In this document: one piece after another, positions 36,329-40,354 of the stretch
Position numbering within the stretch: position 1 is the stretch's first letter
Layout: each line of letters begins with the position of its first letter
Assembly (NCBI GenBank): GCA_029267465.1
Contig: JAJUIT010000003.1
Location: 1 to 40,354 of the forward strand
Reading direction: 5' to 3'
Length of the DNA: 40,354 nucleotides
Origin: Synergistaceae bacterium
GTDB lineage: Bacteria > Synergistota > Synergistia > Synergistales > 79-D21
Translations under genes and position numbers: made by a program
The notes under the pieces: generated by a model
Seen by the model: only the letters and a program-made list of their open reading frames with translations
Database searches by the model: none
What the model was told of the DNA's origin: nothing

Positions 36329-38011
36329 ATGAACTTGATGCTCAGGAACACCCCCGAAGCGATCTACGATCTCACGCTCGACCTGGTAAAAATCCCGAGC
36401 TTCTCTGCCACGCCGGGCGAGCGACTCTGCGCTGACCGGATCTGCGAACACCTTTCCACGCTTTCGGCGTTTCGGAAGCACCCCGAAGACCTCCGCCGGA
36501 TCCCGGTTCCCGGCAGCCCCCACGGAAGCACGGCGATCATGGCCCTCGTCCGGGCAGAGCCTCCCACCCCCAGGACCGTTATCCTGGAAGGGCACTTCGA
36601 CGTCGTCGATATCGAGGTTTACGGCCCCCTGAAGGATGTCGCCCTGGATGCAGAGGCCTGCACCCGCCGCATGAAGGAAATGCCCCTTCCCGAGGAAGCC
36701 CGCCGGGACCTCGAGTCGGGCAACTACCTCTTCGGGCGCGGGGTCATGGACATGAAGTTCGGCCTGGCGATGGCCATGTGTCTCCTGGCCGAAGCCTCGG
36801 AAAATCCCGGGGCCTTCGGGGTGAACCTCATGCTGATGGCCGTCCCGGACGAGGAAAACAACTCCGCCGGGATGCGGGCCGCGCTCAGCGCCCTTGCTGG
36901 CGCCCAGGACGAGGGACTGGACCTGCTGGGCTGCATCATGGTGGAACCTTCCGACCCTGGTTTTATCGGCGGCAACGGCCGCGTCGTATCTTTCGGGACG
37001 GTGGGAAAAATCATGCCGTTCGTCCTGGTCATGGGCAAGGAGGCCCATGGGTCGGAATACTTCGACGGCATCAACGCCAACCTGATCCTGGCGCACCTGA
37101 ACCTCCTCCTGGAGGGAAACCCGGAGCTGGCGGACATCAAGGGAGAGGAGCACTATCCCCCCATGGCCTGCCTAAAGCAGAAAGACCTCAGGGAAGCCTA
37201 TTCCATCACCCTCCCGGAACGCGCCTGCGCTTACTACAGCCTGATCACCACCTGCCACACGCCGGAAAGCCTGCTTGCCCGGATCGATGAAGCCGCGGCC
37301 GAAGCCCTCCAGAGAAGCGCGGAGCACCTGGACCGGTGTAAACGGGCCTTCGCGGAGCGGGCGAACCTGCCGGGGTGGCCTCCCACCCCGAGAGGCCGGG
37401 TCATTCGGTACGCGGACCTTTTTGAATCGGCGAAGAGAGCTTTCGGGGCTGCCCTGGAAACGCACCTGAAGGATTTCCTCGAGAACCTGCCCGGCTCGAT
37501 GGACGAACGGGAAAAAGGAATCGCCCTGGTGAACGAGGTCCTGACGATCTCGGGGGAAAAGGGGCCCCTGGCGGTGACGGGCTTCATGCCTCCCTTCTAC
37601 CCCTACCGGACCAATTTCCGGGCCACCGAAAAGGAGAGGGTCTTCGCGGCCATCGGGGATGCCGTCGTGGAGGAAGCCAGGAAAACGTTCGGAGAAACCC
37701 TGCACAAAAACGAGCATTTCGGAGGAGTTTCTGACCTGAGCTACCTGGGATTCCAGGGAAATCCCGCCGACTTGGAGGCGCTTCGCCAGAACCTGCCCGG
37801 CTGGGGGATTCTCTACGGCCTCCCCGTGGAAGACCTGCTGAAACTGGATATCCCTGCCCTGAACATCGGCCCTTCCGGCAAGGATGCCCATAAAATGACC
37901 GAGCGCCTGGAACTGGGGTATTCCCTGAGGGTCGCTCCGAAACTCCTGCGGTCGGCCGTCGTCCGGCTCGGTTCATACGGATGGGAAGGAGGAGACAGGG
38001 CCCATGACTGA
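36329..38011 (+). CDS. M20-family metallopeptidase, RocB-like
   Basis: LVKIPSFSATPGE, LEGHFDVVDIEVYG, YLFGRGVMDMKFGLAM, VPDEENNSAGM; start could be TTG 36335 or ATG 36338 given the AAGGAGG at 36321. Confidence 0.9.
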   Translation: MNLMLRNTPEAIYDLTLDLVKIPSFSATPGERLCADRICEHLSTLSAFRKHPEDLRRIPVPGSPHGSTAIMALVRAEPPTPRTVILEGHFDVVDIEVYGPLKDVALDAEACTRRMKEMPLPEEARRDLESGNYLFGRGVMDMKFGLAMAMCLLAEASENPGAFGVNLMLMAVPDEENNSAGMRAALSALAGAQDEGLDLLGCIMVEPSDPGFIGGNGRVVSFGTVGKIMPFVLVMGKEAHGSEYFDGINANLILAHLNLLLEGNPELADIKGEEHYPPMACLKQKDLREAYSITLPERACAYYSLITTCHTPESLLARIDEAAAEALQRSAEHLDRCKRAFAERANLPGWPPTPRGRVIRYADLFESAKRAFGAALETHLKDFLENLPGSMDEREKGIALVNEVLTISGEKGPLAVTGFMPPFYPYRTNFRATEKERVFAAIGDAVVEEARKTFGETLHKNEHFGGVSDLSYLGFQGNPADLEALRQNLPGWGILYGLPVEDLLKLDIPALNIGPSGKDAHKMTERLELGYSLRVAPKLLRSAVVRLGSYGWEGGDRAHD

Positions 38012-39722
38012 AAACACCGTGTTCGACAACCTTCCCTCCTCGGCGGAAGCGGTGTTCGACTGGAAGTGGGGCCAGGCTGAACCTTACTACGCCGAGCTTT
38101 CTACCCGCCAGCTGAAGGAAGAGTCGATTCCGGGCTGGCTGACCGACTGGACCCGTGTTTCCTCCCTCATCGGGGAGGCCCTGGAAAAACTCCACGTGGC
38201 CACGACCTTGGACACCGCGGACAAGGATCTCGAACACCGCTACCACGCGTTCCTGGAAGAGATGCTCCCTCCCCTGGAAGCCGCAGAACAAAAGCTCAGG
38301 AAGAGGCTGCTGGAATCGGGCTTTGAAACCGAAAGCCTTCAGGTCCCCCTTCGCGGCCTCAGGGCGGATGCCGAACTTTACCGGGAGGAAAACATCCCCC
38401 TCCTTGTGGAGGAGCAGAAACTCGATTCGGAGTACGCCCGCATCGCCGGGGCCCAGACGGTGGTCTGGAAGGGGGAAGAAAAGACGCTCCAGCAGATGCA
38501 GCCTCTTTACCAGGAAACGGACAGGTCGGTCCGTGAGTCTGCCTGGCGTCTCGTGGCCGAAAGGCAGCTTCAGGACCGGCAGGCAATCGGAGATCTCTGG
38601 GGCCGGTTTCTCGATCTCCGGCTTGAAATTTCCCGCAACGCCGGCTTCTCGAACTACCGCGATTACCGATGGAAGGCCCTGCACCGTTTCGACTACACCC
38701 CCGCCGATTGCAGGAGATTCCGGGATGCCATCGAATCCGAAGTGGTCCCGGCCGCGACGGCCCTTTACGAGGCCCGCCGCAGAAAGCTTGGCCTGGACCG
38801 CCTGCGCCCGTGGGACCTTTCCGTCGACCCCCTGCTGCGGCCGCCCCTTCGCCCCTACTCAGGGGCCGAGGCCCTTGAATCGGGGGTCGAGTCCGTTTTC
38901 AAAGCCCTTGATCCCACGCTGGCCGAAGCCTTTTCCCGCATGCGCCGGTGGGGATCCCTCGACCTGGAAAGCCGAAAGGGGAAAGCACCAGGCGGGTACT
39001 GCACCTTCTTTGCGGTCGAGAAAAAACCCTTCATCTTCATGAACGGGGTTGGACTGCACGACGATGTTCAAACCCTCCTCCACGAGTCCGGGCACGCCTT
39101 CCACTTCATGGAAACGGCCCGCTGGCCCTGGACCCTCCAATGGAACGTGGGGGTGGAATTCGCGGAAGTGGCTTCCATGGCGATGGAGCTTTTGGCCCTG
39201 CCGTTTTTGCCAGCGGCAAAAGGGGGATTCTACCGGACGGAAGACGCCGAACGGGCCCTAACGGAACACCTTGAGTCCGTCATCACTCTCTGGCCCTACA
39301 TCGCCGTCGTGGACGCCTTCCAGCACTGGGTTTACGACAATCCCGAACAGGCCCGGGGAATGGAATCCTGCGATGAGGAATGGGAACGTCTCTGGAGGCG
39401 CTTCATGCCGGGAATCGATTACTCCGGCTTCGAGGAAACCCTCAAAACGGGCTGGCAGCGGAAACTGCACATCCACCAGATTCCTTTCTACTACATTGAA
39501 TACGGGATGGCACAGCTCGCTTCGGTTCAGATCTGGAAGAACTCGCTGAAAGATCAAAACCGAGCGCTGGCCGACTACCGGAAAGGACTTTCCCTGGGCG
39601 GGACGGTTAGCCTGCTGGATCTTTATGCCGCCGCGGGGGCCCGTTTTCGTTTCGACCGGCCGGCCCTCAGGGAAGCCGTGGACCAGGTCATGGGAGTTCT
39701 CCGCCAACACGGCACGGTTTGA
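38004..39722 (+). CDS. M3-family oligoendopeptidase (PepF-like)
   Basis: Zinc motif LLHESGHAFHFMET; overlaps M20 gene by 8 nt. Confidence 0.93.
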   Translation: MTENTVFDNLPSSAEAVFDWKWGQAEPYYAELSTRQLKEESIPGWLTDWTRVSSLIGEALEKLHVATTLDTADKDLEHRYHAFLEEMLPPLEAAEQKLRKRLLESGFETESLQVPLRGLRADAELYREENIPLLVEEQKLDSEYARIAGAQTVVWKGEEKTLQQMQPLYQETDRSVRESAWRLVAERQLQDRQAIGDLWGRFLDLRLEISRNAGFSNYRDYRWKALHRFDYTPADCRRFRDAIESEVVPAATALYEARRRKLGLDRLRPWDLSVDPLLRPPLRPYSGAEALESGVESVFKALDPTLAEAFSRMRRWGSLDLESRKGKAPGGYCTFFAVEKKPFIFMNGVGLHDDVQTLLHESGHAFHFMETARWPWTLQWNVGVEFAEVASMAMELLALPFLPAAKGGFYRTEDAERALTEHLESVITLWPYIAVVDAFQHWVYDNPEQARGMESCDEEWERLWRRFMPGIDYSGFEETLKTGWQRKLHIHQIPFYYIEYGMAQLASVQIWKNSLKDQNRALADYRKGLSLGGTVSLLDLYAAAGARFRFDRPALREAVDQVMGVLRQHGTV

Positions 39723-39811
39723 CCGGAAAAGATTTTCGGTTTATCGTTTCATTGTATGGAATTCGATCGTTTTCAAGTTTCGGTTCAATTTGACCAAAGG
39801 AGATGAACGAA

Positions 39812-40354
39812 ATGGTTTTCGACGAAAAGGCCTGTGCCCGGTGCCGGGCGGATTTCCCTTCCCTTTCCAGGGTTCATAACGGTTTCCCGCTAGCCTACCT
39901 GGACGGACCCGGTGGAACCCAGGTGCCGCAGAAGGTGATCGATGCCGTTTCCTGGTATTACAAGACCTGCAACGCCAACACCCACGGGATGTTCATCACG
40001 ACCAACGAGTCTGATGCCGCCATCCAGGAAACCCGCGAAACCGTCGCGGCTTTTCTCGGCGCTCCCGACTGGCGGTGCATTTCCTTCGGCCACAACATGA
40101 CGACGCTGAACTTCTCCCTGAGCCACGCGCTGGTCCGCGAAATGAAACCGGGCGACGAGATCGTCATCACCGAACTCGATCACGAGGCCAACCGGGGTCC
40201 CTGGCTAAACCTCGCCGAACGGGGCATCATCGTGAAGGAGGTCAAGCTGCTGTCCTCGGGCCGGCTGGATTACACCGACATGGCAGCAAAGATCACGCCG
40301 AGGACCCGCCTCGTTGCCATGGGATTCTCTTCCAACGCCCTCGGCACCATCAAC
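39812..40354 (+). CDS. Class-V aminotransferase / cysteine desulfurase-like protein, 3' truncated by window
   Basis: AYLDGPGGTQVPQKVIDA, NANTHGMF, FGHNMTTLNFSLS, DEIVITELDHEANRGPW, LVAMGFSSNALGT; ATG 39812 after AGGAG. Confidence 0.88.
   Translation, partial: MVFDEKACARCRADFPSLSRVHNGFPLAYLDGPGGTQVPQKVIDAVSWYYKTCNANTHGMFITTNESDAAIQETRETVAAFLGAPDWRCISFGHNMTTLNFSLSHALVREMKPGDEIVITELDHEANRGPWLNLAERGIIVKEVKLLSSGRLDYTDMAAKITPRTRLVAMGFSSNALGTIN

Noticed and set aside
39724-39742. CCGGAAAAGATTTTCGG palindrome-like sequence after the M3 peptidase
   Set aside because: Loop too small without a bulge; only suggestive of a terminator.
1-40354. CRISPR arrays, tRNA/rRNA genes, transposases, prophage
   Set aside because: None recognised by eye: no regularly spaced repeats, no recombinase or phage protein motifs in the ORFs.

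Overview
High-GC bacterial chromosomal window, coding-dense with no rRNA, tRNA, CRISPR or mobile element that I could recognise. The gene content suggests a diderm amino-acid/organic-acid fermenter. A Gly-rich + Cys + TM + basic C-terminal tail on a subtilase resembles the Synerg-CTERM signal, so Synergistota is my inference, not proven. Main blocks: (1) the end of a poly-Gly-tailed protein, a small Cys/His protein with a strong terminator, a uridine-kinase-like nucleoside kinase and a rhodanese-AMIN fusion lacking catalytic cysteines; (2) a FadR/GntR-led operon (about 3.9-13.0 kb) with an HD-domain protein, two complete LeuCD/aconitase-type hydro-lyases, an NADP-type isocitrate-dehydrogenase-like enzyme and citrate-lyase-like CitDEF; (3) a divergent locus (about 13.05-26.3 kb) where an Lgt-like diacylglyceryl transferase and a CPBP/glutamic-type intramembrane protease (overlapping genes) sit head-to-head with a subtilase carrying a C-terminal sorting tail, which is the first cistron of an 11-gene type II secretion operon in permuted order (J-K-L-M-N-C-I-D-E-F-G); (4) an AEC transporter, a MrfA/MrfB-like helicase-exonuclease pair, a phosphohexomutase, a flavoprotein, two EamA transporters, a metallophosphoesterase, a 68-aa mini membrane protein, a RocB-like M20 peptidase, an M3 oligopeptidase and a partial class-V aminotransferase. 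The strongest candidate for a new system is block 3: a possible C-terminal lipoprotein maturation and export module.
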